Shown: positions 1-7,835 of the stretch, piece after piece
Numbering within the stretch: the stretch's first letter is position 1
Layout: each line of letters begins with the position of its first letter
Made by a program: the position numbers and the translations under genes
From: Verrucomicrobiaceae bacterium
GTDB taxonomy: Bacteria; Verrucomicrobiota; Verrucomicrobiia; Verrucomicrobiales; Verrucomicrobiaceae
Direction of reading: 5' to 3'
Assembly (NCBI GenBank): GCA_016795485.1
Contig: JAEUHM010000043.1
Coordinates: 109,878-173,877 of the forward strand
Length of the DNA: 64,000 nt
Notes under the pieces: model-generated
Databases searched by the model: none
Told to the model about the DNA's origin: nothing
Seen by the model: only the letters and a program-made list of their open reading frames with translations

Positions 1-1540
1 CGCCACCAAATGTGAGGATGACCTCCCGCCAGTCCACACCGCCGCCAGCTTTGCGCTGTTGGGCCACCCAGGAGACCCCTTGCCCCAAGATGATCTTGAT
101 GACGAACCGCATGTGGAACCACATCATCACCGGGGCCATGAGGGTGAAGATAAATGTGTCCAGCAAGCTGCTGATCAGAGTCAGGAAACGCATCTTGAGC
201 GGCTTGAACAAGCGCCCGGTGAGCATTTCGTCGAACAAGATCACCGTTTTCGGCAAGAAGATGAGCACTCCAGTCATCCACAGGAGCAGCTCGCCCGCCA
301 GCTTCTGCTGGGCTGTCAGTGCTGCACCCGGTATTGCTGCGAGGTAGGTCGAAAGCACCAAAAAGATGAACCACAGCAGCGAGCTGACGTAACTGAGGAT
401 GCCGTGGAAGAAATTGAGCCGACTCATGAAGTGCCATCCTTTGGCAAACAAGAGCCAGAAGTGTTGCATGTTCCCCTGGCACCAGCGGCGGTCACGTTTG
501 AGCGTGTCAATCAACGTTGGTGGGCCTTCCTCGTAGCTACCCCGGTTTGTGGGCAATAGACGGACGGCAAACCCAGCCTTTCGCATCAGAGCGGCTTCCA
601 CGAAGTCGTGACTGAGGATGTGCCCGCCAAACGGCACTGTTTTTGGCAGAGGTGGCAGCGCGCAGAACTTGATGAATGGCTCCAAGCGAATGATGGCGTT
701 GTGCCCCCAGAAGTTAGCCTCACCTCCTTGCCAGTAGTTGATGCCTGCCATGAATGCCGGACCGTACAGCGCTTGGGCAAACTGCATCAAACGGCCAAGC
801 ATCGTCTCGGACGCCACTTGTTGCGGGAACGTCTGTAAGATGCCGATGCCCGGATTTTTCTCCATGATCCGGGTCATGGCCACCATCAGCCCGCCAGACA
901 TGAGACTGTCGGCGTCAAAGACGATCATGTAACGGTAGCGCTTGCCCCAGCGGCGGCAGAAGTCGGAGACGTTACCGCTTTTGCGATTGATGGGCTTGCG
1001 GCGCTTCCGGTAGAAGATTTTGCCGAAGGCATTGAGTTGACGGCATAGCTCCAACCACGCGGTTTCTTCCTCTACCCACTTGTTGGTGTTGTCACTGTCA
1101 CTGAGAACAAAGAAGTCAAAGTTCTCCAACTCTCCCGTTTTCTCCAAAGAGAGATAAGTCGCGCGTAATCCCTCCCAGACCCGCGTAACGTCTTCGTTGT
1201 AAACGGGAATGATGATCGCAGTACTGGCATTGATGGCCGAGTCATCGTCCGCGATGGTCTTCCAGAGGTCGATCGGGTCTTTGGCGGCTCGATTTTGCAG
1301 CCACACCCCGATAAGCGCCGTCCAGAAGCCCACATTGAGCTGATAGTAGAGGGGCACGAACACCATCAGTAGAAGGATCTCTGCCTTCCTCCAGCCTCCG
1401 GTGGACAAGTATTTCCCCAGGAGCCAAGTGCCGAGGATCGTGCCGAGGCCCACGAGCACGAGGAATGTGATGCGGCGAGTGCGAGCGATACCTTGTGGAG
1501 GAATGCCGGCGAGACGTGCGGTGGTTGCCTGCTGTGTCAT
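1..1540 (-). CDS. opgH: Glucan biosynthesis glucosyltransferase H (OpgH/MdoH), C-terminus outside window
   Basis: Membrane glycosyltransferase expected to polymerise osmoregulated periplasmic glucan from UDP-glucose. No complete frame is visible because the gene runs off the left edge. The ATG at 1538-1540 opens 513 codons without a stop. Residues 23-80 hold two membrane segments. The GT2 core follows: IIPVYNED near 110, DSDN at 148-151, FDADS at 208-212, SHDF at 310-313 and RRWCQGN at 351-357. Further membrane segments lie after 370. All are the usual positions of catalytic and UDP-sugar-binding residues in OpgH. The E. coli protein has a longer N-terminal region; this one is compact. It starts 7 nt after the stop of the upstream tail-anchored protein, so the two are probably co-transcribed. 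The usual periplasmic partner opgG is not in the window; it could lie beyond the left edge. Confidence 0.9.
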   Translation of the reverse strand, partial: MTQQATTARLAGIPPQGIARTRRITFLVLVGLGTILGTWLLGKYLSTGGWRKAEILLLMVFVPLYYQLNVGFWTALIGVWLQNRAAKDPIDLWKTIADDDSAINASTAIIIPVYNEDVTRVWEGLRATYLSLEKTGELENFDFFVLSDSDNTNKWVEEETAWLELCRQLNAFGKIFYRKRRKPINRKSGNVSDFCRRWGKRYRYMIVFDADSLMSGGLMVAMTRIMEKNPGIGILQTFPQQVASETMLGRLMQFAQALYGPAFMAGINYWQGGEANFWGHNAIIRLEPFIKFCALPPLPKTVPFGGHILSHDFVEAALMRKAGFAVRLLPTNRGSYEEGPPTLIDTLKRDRRWCQGNMQHFWLLFAKGWHFMSRLNFFHGILSYVSSLLWFIFLVLSTYLAAIPGAALTAQQKLAGELLLWMTGVLIFLPKTVILFDEMLTGRLFKPLKMRFLTLISSLLDTFIFTLMAPVMMWFHMRFVIKIILGQGVSWVAQQRKAGGGVDWREVILTFGG

Positions 1541-1547
1541 GTGTCTG

Positions 1548-2174
1548 TTAGCGCAGCAGTTGGTAGACGTAACTCAGAACCCCGATCACCAGCAAGGCGA
1601 GCAGCAGGTAACGGATGAAGGCGTATTTTCCCAGCCCTTCGAATGTACCCTCTGCCACCTCTGCAAGCCCGAGGTCAATGTCGCGCGGAGTCATTTTTGA
1701 CACGTCTAGCCGTGGGCCGGAAGCCGTGACGGCCGCACGCATGGCCTGGGCCATGGCTTTCGGGATCTTCCGCTTGTCCAAAAAGGACTCAGACCAGCGC
1801 TCCGGGCCAGCCGAGAGGTGAAAACCCACGCGCCCGGTGACTTCGATCTGCTCCGGGGTCATCTCCAGGTTATCGTAAATGCCTGACAGCCACTCTTGCA
1901 TGGCCTCCCGCGCTTTCTCGATAGCCAAGGCAGTCGGTTTGCGTGTTGGATCAAGTTCATGAGCCTTGGCAGCTTTGTTCAGCGTCTCCAGGATCAACTG
2001 GGTTCTGCGGATTCGATTGTGAATCCGGAAGGAGCGAAAGTAGTCCGCTAGACGCGCATACGCTTCGTTCCACTCGTCAGCCGTGCCGGTGGCGGGCGCG
2101 AACTGGATGTTAATAGCTTCCATGAAGTTTGATAAAAACGACTCGTAGAATGCGTAGGGGCGGCCCTTTGCCAA
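1548..2174 (-). CDS. Tail-anchored protein of unknown function upstream of opgH
   Basis: I do not recognise this 208-residue protein. It has no signal peptide. The body (1-182) is charged, mostly helical-looking and soluble, and the last ~25 residues form one hydrophobic segment (IRYLLLALLVIGVLSYVYQ) ending in LLR. It therefore looks anchored in the inner membrane by its C-terminus, with the body in the cytoplasm. The chosen start is TTG at 2174. An ATG at 2123 (residue 18, MEAINIQ) is an alternative; neither has a clear ribosome binding site. The stop is 7 nt from opgH, so a role with the glucosyltransferase, such as regulation or assembly, is a reasonable inference but is not shown. It is divergent from alaS. 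Confidence 0.7.
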   Translation of the reverse strand: MAKGRPYAFYESFLSNFMEAINIQFAPATGTADEWNEAYARLADYFRSFRIHNRIRRTQLILETLNKAAKAHELDPTRKPTALAIEKAREAMQEWLSGIYDNLEMTPEQIEVTGRVGFHLSAGPERWSESFLDKRKIPKAMAQAMRAAVTASGPRLDVSKMTPRDIDLGLAEVAEGTFEGLGKYAFIRYLLLALLVIGVLSYVYQLLR

Positions 2175-2238
2175 GGGGTTTCAGATGCTCTTTACCTCGT
2201 GTCACTGCCTGCTAACATCCCGGCCCCATTTCCGTCCC

Positions 2239-5200
2239 ATGATGACCAGCGCCCAGATCCGCCAATCGTTTCTCGACTTCTTCAAAGAGAAGCAGCACAC
2301 CATCGTGCCCAGTGACAACGTCGGCTACACCAGCCGTGACGGTGCGCGCATCTTCACCAATGCTGGGATGAACCAGTTCGTGCCCATCTTCCTTGGCGAG
2401 CGTCCGGCAGATGTGGATACTTGGCCCGGAGTGCTGCACAAAGGACTGCCCACTCGCGCTGCTGATACCCAGAAGTGCATTCGTGCCGGCGGCAAGCACA
2501 ACGACTTGGAGGACGTGGGTCTCGATACTTACCACCACACGCTTTTCGAGATGCTGGGGAACTGGTCGTTTGGCGACTACTTCAAAAAGGAAGCCATTTC
2601 CTGGGCCTGGGAGCTGGTGATTGAGCGCTGGAAGTTCCCACCCACACGCGTTTACGCCACCATCTACCAGCCAGATCCGTCCAAGGGCGATCCCGCTGAT
2701 CGTGACCAGGAAGCCTGGGAAATCTGGGCCGAGAAGTTCCGCAGCATCGGCCTCGATCCCGACATCCACATCGTCAATGGCAACAAGAAGGACAACTTCT
2801 GGATGATGGGTGACACCGGTCCCTGTGGACCCTGCACGGAAATCCACATCGACCTCACCCCTGGCCCACCTAATCTCGATGAAGACCGTCAGCGCGAGGG
2901 CCGCAAGCTGGTGAATGGCAGTGATGCGAGCTGCATCGAGATCTGGAACAACGTGTTCATCCAGTACAACGCCAATCCCGACGGCACCTTCAGTCCGCTG
3001 CCTGCCAAGCATGTCGATACAGGCATGGGCTTCGAGCGCGTGTGCAGCATCATCCAAGGCACAAAAAACTTCACCGACTTTGAGAACGCCAAGATCAGCA
3101 ACTACGACACGGACGTGTTCAAGCCGATCTTCGATGAGCTAACCAAGCTCTCTGGCAAAACATACGCCAGCACGCTGCCCAAGGCCAACGCCCAGGGCAA
3201 TGTCGTGCCTGTCACCGAGCAAGAAAAGATCGACGTGGCTTTCCGCGTCATTGCCGACCATATCCGCACTCTGTCGTTCGCCATTGCGGACGGCATCCAG
3301 CCTGGCAACAGCGATCGCAATTACACCCTCCGCCGCATTCTCCGCCGGGCAGTCAAATATGGCCGCACGCTCGACTTCAAAGAGCCCTTCTTCTACAAAC
3401 TCGTCGATGTACTCGCCGCTCAAATGGGCGACGTGTTCCCCGAGTTGCGCGCCAAGAAGGAGCAGGTCAAATCGGTGCTGAAACTGGAGGAGGAGGCGTT
3501 TAACCGCACTCTCGACCGCGGCATGGCACTCTTTGAAGAAGCCGCAACGTTCATCCCGAAAATGGATGCGTTAGTTGACCACGTTGATGTGACACTTGCC
3601 AAATTCGAAGGCACGGATCAGGAGCTAATGGAATACTTTGGAGATATTCTTTGGCCTGACACAACTTACGACCACAAGAACACTAACATCATGTATCCGG
3701 TCTATCTCGGCGCAGCCGAGTATGGAACGCCTGCGCAAGACAAGTTTGCAGATGCTGTGCGCGAGTTGGTCGATGTTTCCTCTGAGAATGTTGGCGCTGA
3801 CAAATTCACCGCAGTTTATCTCTCGGATGTTCGTGAATATTTACCGAAGGTCCGTGCTTCGAAGGGAGTCGTGAGCGCAGAGTTTGCCTTCCAGCTCTAC
3901 GACACCTACGGCTTCCCGCTCGACCTTACCGAGCTGATGGCCCGCGAGCGTGGTCTTACCGTTGACACTTCTGGCTTCGAGAAGCTCATGGACGAGCAGA
4001 AGGAACGCGCCCGTGCTGCAATGAAAAAGAACGTGGTCGCTCTCAGCGAGATCGAAACCAAGACGCCGACCAAGTTCATTGGTTATGACGCGCTGGATGC
4101 TGAGGTGAAGGTGCTTGAGGTCGTGTCGATGAAGGACAAGACCGCCATCGTGCTGGATGCTTCTTCTTGCTATGCCGAGATGGGCGGACAGGTGGGAGAC
4201 ACCGCTCAGTTCATCGTCGGAGCCAACACGTTCGTGATTGGCAACACCACCAAGGTGGGCAATACCTGGCTGCATTTCGTCGAGGGTGAAGATGCTCCGA
4301 CAGTAGGCACTAGCGGTCGTTTGGCAGTCGATCCAGCGCGCCGTCACGCCATCGAGCGTCACCACACCGTCACCCACATCCTGCACTGGGCTTTGCATGA
4401 AGTGGTCAGCCACGAAGCCACGCAGAAGGGGTCCAATGTCGGTCCGGACAAGCTCAGCTTTGACTTCAACAGCGCCGCTCTTACCGCCCAGCAACTCGCC
4501 GACATTGAGCGGCTGGTGAACGAGCGCATTGTGGACAATGCACCCGTTTCCTGGACAGAAGTTCCTTACAAGGACGTGCAGACCCGGAAGGACATCATGC
4601 AGCTCTTCGGCGAGAAATACCCGGAGAACGTCCGCGTGGTGCAGATCGGTGGCGCGGCTGGTTCATTGAGCGGCTACAGCATGGAACTCTGTGGTGGCAC
4701 GCACACCCGCCACACAGGCGAGATTGGCCTCTTCCGCCTCTCCAGCGAGAGCGCGGTGGCGGCAGGCATTCGTCGTATCGAAGGCATCGCGGGACTGGAA
4801 GCCTACAACCTCGCCCGCGCAGAATCCGATTTGCTCAAAGCACTGGCTGGGAAAGTCTCCGCTCAAGGCATGCACGACATCGAGAAGAAGATCGAGTCCC
4901 TCCTAGATCAGCAGAAGGCGCTGGAGAAAGCGCTGAAGGCCGCCCAACAGCGCGAAGCTTCCGGGCGCGCCAAAGACCTTCTCGCTAAGGCTGAAAACAA
5001 CGCCATCATCGTCAATCTCGGCGATGTGGATGCGGATTACGCCGTGGCCGTGAGCGATGCACTGAAGGGCAACTTCAACGGAGTCATCGTCCTCGCAGCA
5101 ACCGCTGGTGGCAGCGTGGCGCTCATCGCCAGCGTGGCAAAAGACCTCCAGGCTAAAGTCCAAGCCGGCAAGATCATCCAGACCATAGCGCCTATCGTCG

Positions 5201-5301
5201 GAGGCAAAGGCGGCGGAAAGCCAGACTTTGCCCGCGGTGGCGGCAAGGATGTCAGCAAGGTGGATGCTGCCTTGGCGGAAGCGCGGAAGCTCTGCTCGTA
5301 G
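2239..5301 (+). CDS. alaS: Alanine--tRNA ligase with a large internal insertion
   Basis: Charges tRNA-Ala and edits misacylated Ser/Gly. The start is the ATG of MMTSAQIRQSFLDFF at 2239; an upstream in-frame ATG at 2185 would add 18 unlikely residues. Class II motifs (CGPCTEIHIDL, the WNNVFIQYN region), the editing-site HHTVTHILH, the CGGTHTRHTGEIG zinc motif and the C-terminal glycine-rich GGGKGGGKPDFARGGGKD are all present. The protein has 1020 residues against ~875 usually. Most of the excess is an insertion of about 100 residues at roughly 439-544, just before the conserved AFQLYDTYGFPLD. The catalytic and editing residues look intact, so activity is expected. The stop codon TAG (5299-5301) is the last three bases of a REP element's GTAG foot. 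Confidence 0.97.
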   Translation: MMTSAQIRQSFLDFFKEKQHTIVPSDNVGYTSRDGARIFTNAGMNQFVPIFLGERPADVDTWPGVLHKGLPTRAADTQKCIRAGGKHNDLEDVGLDTYHHTLFEMLGNWSFGDYFKKEAISWAWELVIERWKFPPTRVYATIYQPDPSKGDPADRDQEAWEIWAEKFRSIGLDPDIHIVNGNKKDNFWMMGDTGPCGPCTEIHIDLTPGPPNLDEDRQREGRKLVNGSDASCIEIWNNVFIQYNANPDGTFSPLPAKHVDTGMGFERVCSIIQGTKNFTDFENAKISNYDTDVFKPIFDELTKLSGKTYASTLPKANAQGNVVPVTEQEKIDVAFRVIADHIRTLSFAIADGIQPGNSDRNYTLRRILRRAVKYGRTLDFKEPFFYKLVDVLAAQMGDVFPELRAKKEQVKSVLKLEEEAFNRTLDRGMALFEEAATFIPKMDALVDHVDVTLAKFEGTDQELMEYFGDILWPDTTYDHKNTNIMYPVYLGAAEYGTPAQDKFADAVRELVDVSSENVGADKFTAVYLSDVREYLPKVRASKGVVSAEFAFQLYDTYGFPLDLTELMARERGLTVDTSGFEKLMDEQKERARAAMKKNVVALSEIETKTPTKFIGYDALDAEVKVLEVVSMKDKTAIVLDASSCYAEMGGQVGDTAQFIVGANTFVIGNTTKVGNTWLHFVEGEDAPTVGTSGRLAVDPARRHAIERHHTVTHILHWALHEVVSHEATQKGSNVGPDKLSFDFNSAALTAQQLADIERLVNERIVDNAPVSWTEVPYKDVQTRKDIMQLFGEKYPENVRVVQIGGAAGSLSGYSMELCGGTHTRHTGEIGLFRLSSESAVAAGIRRIEGIAGLEAYNLARAESDLLKALAGKVSAQGMHDIEKKIESLLDQQKALEKALKAAQQREASGRAKDLLAKAENNAIIVNLGDVDADYAVAVSDALKGNFNGVIVLAATAGGSVALIASVAKDLQAKVQAGKIIQTIAPIVGGKGGGKPDFARGGGKDVSKVDAALAEARKLCS

Positions 5302-5356
5302 TTCGAGCTTCAGCTCGCTCCCTGTGCCTCCTGAAACGAGCTGAAGCTCGAACTAC
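5298..5356. repeat. Inverted pair of REP elements (BIME-like)
   Basis: Two perfect 20-nt inverted arms (5298-5317 and 5337-5356) are separated by 19 nt. Each arm reads GTAG, TT, then a small hairpin with stem CGAGC/GCTCG and loop TTCA. A GTAG tetranucleotide 5' of a short hairpin is the REP layout recognised by RAYT transposases. The pair overlaps the alaS stop codon and lies 24 nt before the RAYT gene. Confidence 0.85.
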
Positions 5357-5379
5357 AAACCTCACGCTCGAAGCCTGAA

Positions 5380-5979
5380 ATGTATCAATGGAGAAAAATG
5401 ACGGCTGAGGAGAGGGAGTCGGTGTTGGCTCATCGAAAACAACTTCAGCGTCCGTGGCACACGCCACCACATCCTCTGGGCGGAGCGGGTGAGTATCATC
5501 TTACGGCAGCGTGTTATGAGCATAAGGTGATCATTGGACTGTCACCCAAGCGGATGGATGAGTCTGTGGCGCAGATGTTCGAAGCTTTGGCTGATGTAGA
5601 TGTCAAAGCCTGGTGTTTGTTGCGCAATCACTACCATCTCTTTGTTAAGGTCGAAGATTTGAGGGCCGCACTCTCCACTCTGGGCCGACTTCACGGACGA
5701 ACTGCATTTGATTGGAATGGTTCAGACGGAACTCGTGGCCGTAGAGTCTGGCACAGCATCGCAGATCGACAGATTCGCAACGAAGCCCACGGTTGGGCCA
5801 CTTTGAACTACATTCACCACAATCCAGTGCGGCATGGATATGTGGAGAAGTGGCAGGATTGGGCGTGGTCGAGTGCGCGGGCCTACCTTGCCGAAGTAGG
5901 CCATCAAAAAGCCGCTCAGGCGTGGAGGGCGTATCCTGTGCTGGAATATGGTGCAGGCTGGGATGATGCCTGTTTGTAG
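5380..5979 (+). CDS. REP-associated tyrosine transposase (RAYT, Y1/HUH family)
   Basis: A single-strand DNA nuclease of the IS200/IS605-related RAYT group, thought to mobilise REP sequences. It has 199 residues. The HUH motif is H84-Y85-H86 in RNHYHLFVK, and the presumed nucleophile is Tyr144 in NYIHHNPVRHGYV, a family hallmark. The fold core runs from about 35 to 165. ATG at 5380 is followed by MYQWRKM. It is flanked by REP pairs at 5298-5356 and 6045-6110, and its own TAG stop is the end of another, degenerate REP foot (GTAG at 5976-5979). The gene is intact, so the unit may still be active. It is better seen as a domesticated or cis-acting REP module than a classical IS, because no IS200-type ends or companion gene are visible. 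Confidence 0.93.
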   Translation: MYQWRKMTAEERESVLAHRKQLQRPWHTPPHPLGGAGEYHLTAACYEHKVIIGLSPKRMDESVAQMFEALADVDVKAWCLLRNHYHLFVKVEDLRAALSTLGRLHGRTAFDWNGSDGTRGRRVWHSIADRQIRNEAHGWATLNYIHHNPVRHGYVEKWQDWAWSSARAYLAEVGHQKAAQAWRAYPVLEYGAGWDDACL

Positions 5980-5990
5980 TTCGAGGTGCG
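5972..5990 (+). repeat. Degenerate single REP element
   Basis: Fourteen bases starting at 5972 match the left arm of the REP pair at 6045 exactly, including the GTAG foot at 5976-5979. They then diverge into a weak GAG/CTC hairpin. The RAYT stop codon TAG lies inside the foot. No inverted partner is found nearby. Confidence 0.6.
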
Positions 5991-6044
5991 CTCATGTTTT
6001 TTGGTGCGCCGCTTGGGGTTAGAGTTTGACCCCGAGGATAGAAC

Positions 6045-6110
6045 GTTTGTAGTTCGAGCTTTAGCTCGCTTCCTGTGCCACAGAAACGAGCTAAAGCTCG
6101 AACTACAAAC
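6045..6110. repeat. Inverted pair of REP elements (BIME-like)
   Basis: Perfect 24-nt inverted arms (6045-6068 and 6087-6110) flank an 18-nt spacer that resembles the spacer of the pair at 5298 (both contain CCTGTGCC and GAAA). Each arm has a GTAG foot and a CGAGC/GCTCG hairpin; the loop is TTTA instead of TTCA. It closes the RAYT unit on the right and lies 95 bp before hipB. Confidence 0.85.
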
Positions 6111-6127
6111 TCGAAAAGATATACGAT

Positions 6128-6183
6128 CGATTACAACACAATAAAGTAATCGAACGATAACAAAACAAACTTGTAAACGTTCG
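6128..6183. promoter_or_regulatory. Probable hipBA operator/promoter region
   Basis: This AT-rich stretch contains two inverted repeats: CGATTAC (6128-6134) with GTAATCG (6146-6152), 11 nt apart, and CGAACG (6151-6156) with CGTTCG (6178-6183). HipB-type repressors bind such palindromes in front of their own operon. Binding here is inferred from position and symmetry only. Confidence 0.5.
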
Positions 6184-6204
6184 CTTTCATGGTAACATCC
6201 TGCC

Positions 6205-6504
6205 ATGAAACTCAGAACCCCTGTCGATATCGGCTACCTGATCCGTGATCAGCGGAAAAGCCGTGGCTGGACTCAGGCTGACCTTGCCGCGCGGCTGGGT
6301 GTCAGCCGCCTGTGGGTCGTGCAATTGGAGCAGGGGAAAGACACGGCCCAGATTGGCCTCGTGATGCGAGTCTTCAATGAACTCGGGCTGCCATTACAGG
6401 TTGCCATCGGTGATACCGTGCTCAACGACAAGCCAGCCAACGCAGTGGATCAAATTGACCTCAATCAGTTCATGAACCGCTTCAAAGACTCCGTGAGAAG
6501 CTGA
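6205..6504 (+). CDS. hipB: HipB-like antitoxin, XRE-family DNA-binding protein
   Basis: Expected to neutralise the HipA kinase and repress the operon. The protein has 99 residues. A helix-turn-helix runs from about residue 10 to 60, with recognition region QADLAARLGVSRLWVVQLEQ. A C-terminal tail (70-99) would be available to contact the toxin. It lies 1 nt upstream of the hipA start, the usual antitoxin-first order. The palindromes at 6128-6183 are its likely operator. ATG at 6205 opens MKLRTPVDIGYLIRDQR. Confidence 0.88.
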   Translation: MKLRTPVDIGYLIRDQRKSRGWTQADLAARLGVSRLWVVQLEQGKDTAQIGLVMRVFNELGLPLQVAIGDTVLNDKPANAVDQIDLNQFMNRFKDSVRS

Positions 6505-6505
6505 A

Positions 6506-7798
6506 ATGCTTGAGGAACTTCATGCTTGGGTTGGAGATCGCCTTGTGGGCAAGGTGCTCCGAGATGCACGCCGAGACCGGATGACGTTTGAGTACGACGA
6601 TGGCTGGCGGAAGGCCGAGCAGAGCTTCCCGCTTTCGTTGTCGATGCCCATGCTGGCACCCACGCATGGCCATGATCGCGTCTCACCGTTCCTGTGGGGG
6701 CTTTTGCCAGACAATGATGGTGTGCTGAGGCAATGGGGAATGCGTTTTCAGGTCTCACCGGGGAATGTATTTCGATTGTTAGAACATGTGGGCGAAGATT
6801 GTGCCGGAGCGGTCCAATTTGTGAAGCCAGGGCGCACGGATGCATGGTTTGCGGCCAATGCGGTGGATCATGTGCAGTGGCTTACAGACCAGGAGGTAGC
6901 AGATCGCCTTCAATTGCTGCTCAAAGACCACAGTGCTACTCGCGTGGGCAATGACCGCGGTCACTTCAGCTTAGCAGGTGCTCAGCCGAAGACCGCGTTT
7001 CACTTTGATCCGGTACAGAGCCGCTGGGGTGTTCCCTTCGGCCTAACGCCCACGACGCACATCTTTAAGCCGCCCACGGGAGACTTTGACGGGTACGCCG
7101 AGAATGAGCACTTTTGCCTGCGGTTGGCTAGGCGAGTGGGCTTGGCCACAGCGCCCTCCACCATCATGACATTTGGAGGTGTCACCACGATCGTGAGCGA
7201 GAGATACGATCGCTATCGAGTGGCTCAGCATGTGCGGCGAATGCACCAAGAAGACATGTGCCAGGCTCTGGCACGAATGCCGCAGAACAAGTATCAAAAT
7301 GATGGCGGACCGTCACCCACTGAGATCATGGGGCTCATCAGGATGCACTCGAGCGCGAGAGATGAAGACGAAACACGGTTTGTTGACGCGCTGATCTTCA
7401 ACTGGCTTATCAGCGGCACAGACGCTCACGCCAAGAACTATGCCTTTCTGATAGCTCCAGGTGGGCAGACTCGTCTTGCGCCTTTGTACGATCTCGCAAG
7501 CGCACTGCCTTATCCGCAGCAGATCTATCCACGCCATGCCACGCTCGCCATGAAGGTGGGCAATCATTACAAGTTGCGTGAGATCGGTATGCGGGAGTGG
7601 AAAAAGGCCGCCAAAGAACTTCGCTATGACGAAGACAAGCTCATCCAGCGCATCCGCAAAATTGCGACAGACTTACCCGCAGCAGCCTTGGACGTGGAAA
7701 CTGAACTGAGCAAGTCAGGCATCCAGCATTCTGTGTGCAAACGCATGACTTTGGCCATCCGTGAGCGTGCGGAGGAGTGTGCTAGAGCCATGGCTTGA
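6506..7798 (+). CDS. hipA: HipA-family serine/threonine kinase toxin
   Basis: A type II toxin. In E. coli, HipA phosphorylates glutamyl-tRNA synthetase and causes dormancy. This protein has 430 residues, close to the E. coli length. The HipA N-terminal domain covers about 1-110. Residues 153-164 (HFSLAGAQPKTA) form the loop typical of the family. The catalytic motif GTDAHAKN has Asp306, and PLYDLAS has Asp329 in the metal-binding position. All key residues are present, so the toxin should be active. The ATG is 1 nt after the hipB stop. The particular substrate cannot be told from sequence. Confidence 0.93.
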   Translation: MLEELHAWVGDRLVGKVLRDARRDRMTFEYDDGWRKAEQSFPLSLSMPMLAPTHGHDRVSPFLWGLLPDNDGVLRQWGMRFQVSPGNVFRLLEHVGEDCAGAVQFVKPGRTDAWFAANAVDHVQWLTDQEVADRLQLLLKDHSATRVGNDRGHFSLAGAQPKTAFHFDPVQSRWGVPFGLTPTTHIFKPPTGDFDGYAENEHFCLRLARRVGLATAPSTIMTFGGVTTIVSERYDRYRVAQHVRRMHQEDMCQALARMPQNKYQNDGGPSPTEIMGLIRMHSSARDEDETRFVDALIFNWLISGTDAHAKNYAFLIAPGGQTRLAPLYDLASALPYPQQIYPRHATLAMKVGNHYKLREIGMREWKKAAKELRYDEDKLIQRIRKIATDLPAAALDVETELSKSGIQHSVCKRMTLAIRERAEECARAMA

Positions 7799-7835
7799 GT
7801 GTTGCAAAGACGTAGGGCCAGCAGACTTTGCCGCC

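Noticed and set aside
2212..3057. Open reading frame of 281 codons antisense to alaS
   Set aside because: It is a codon-bias shadow of alaS, with His/Val/Ala-rich low-information translation, no start signal and no family resemblance.
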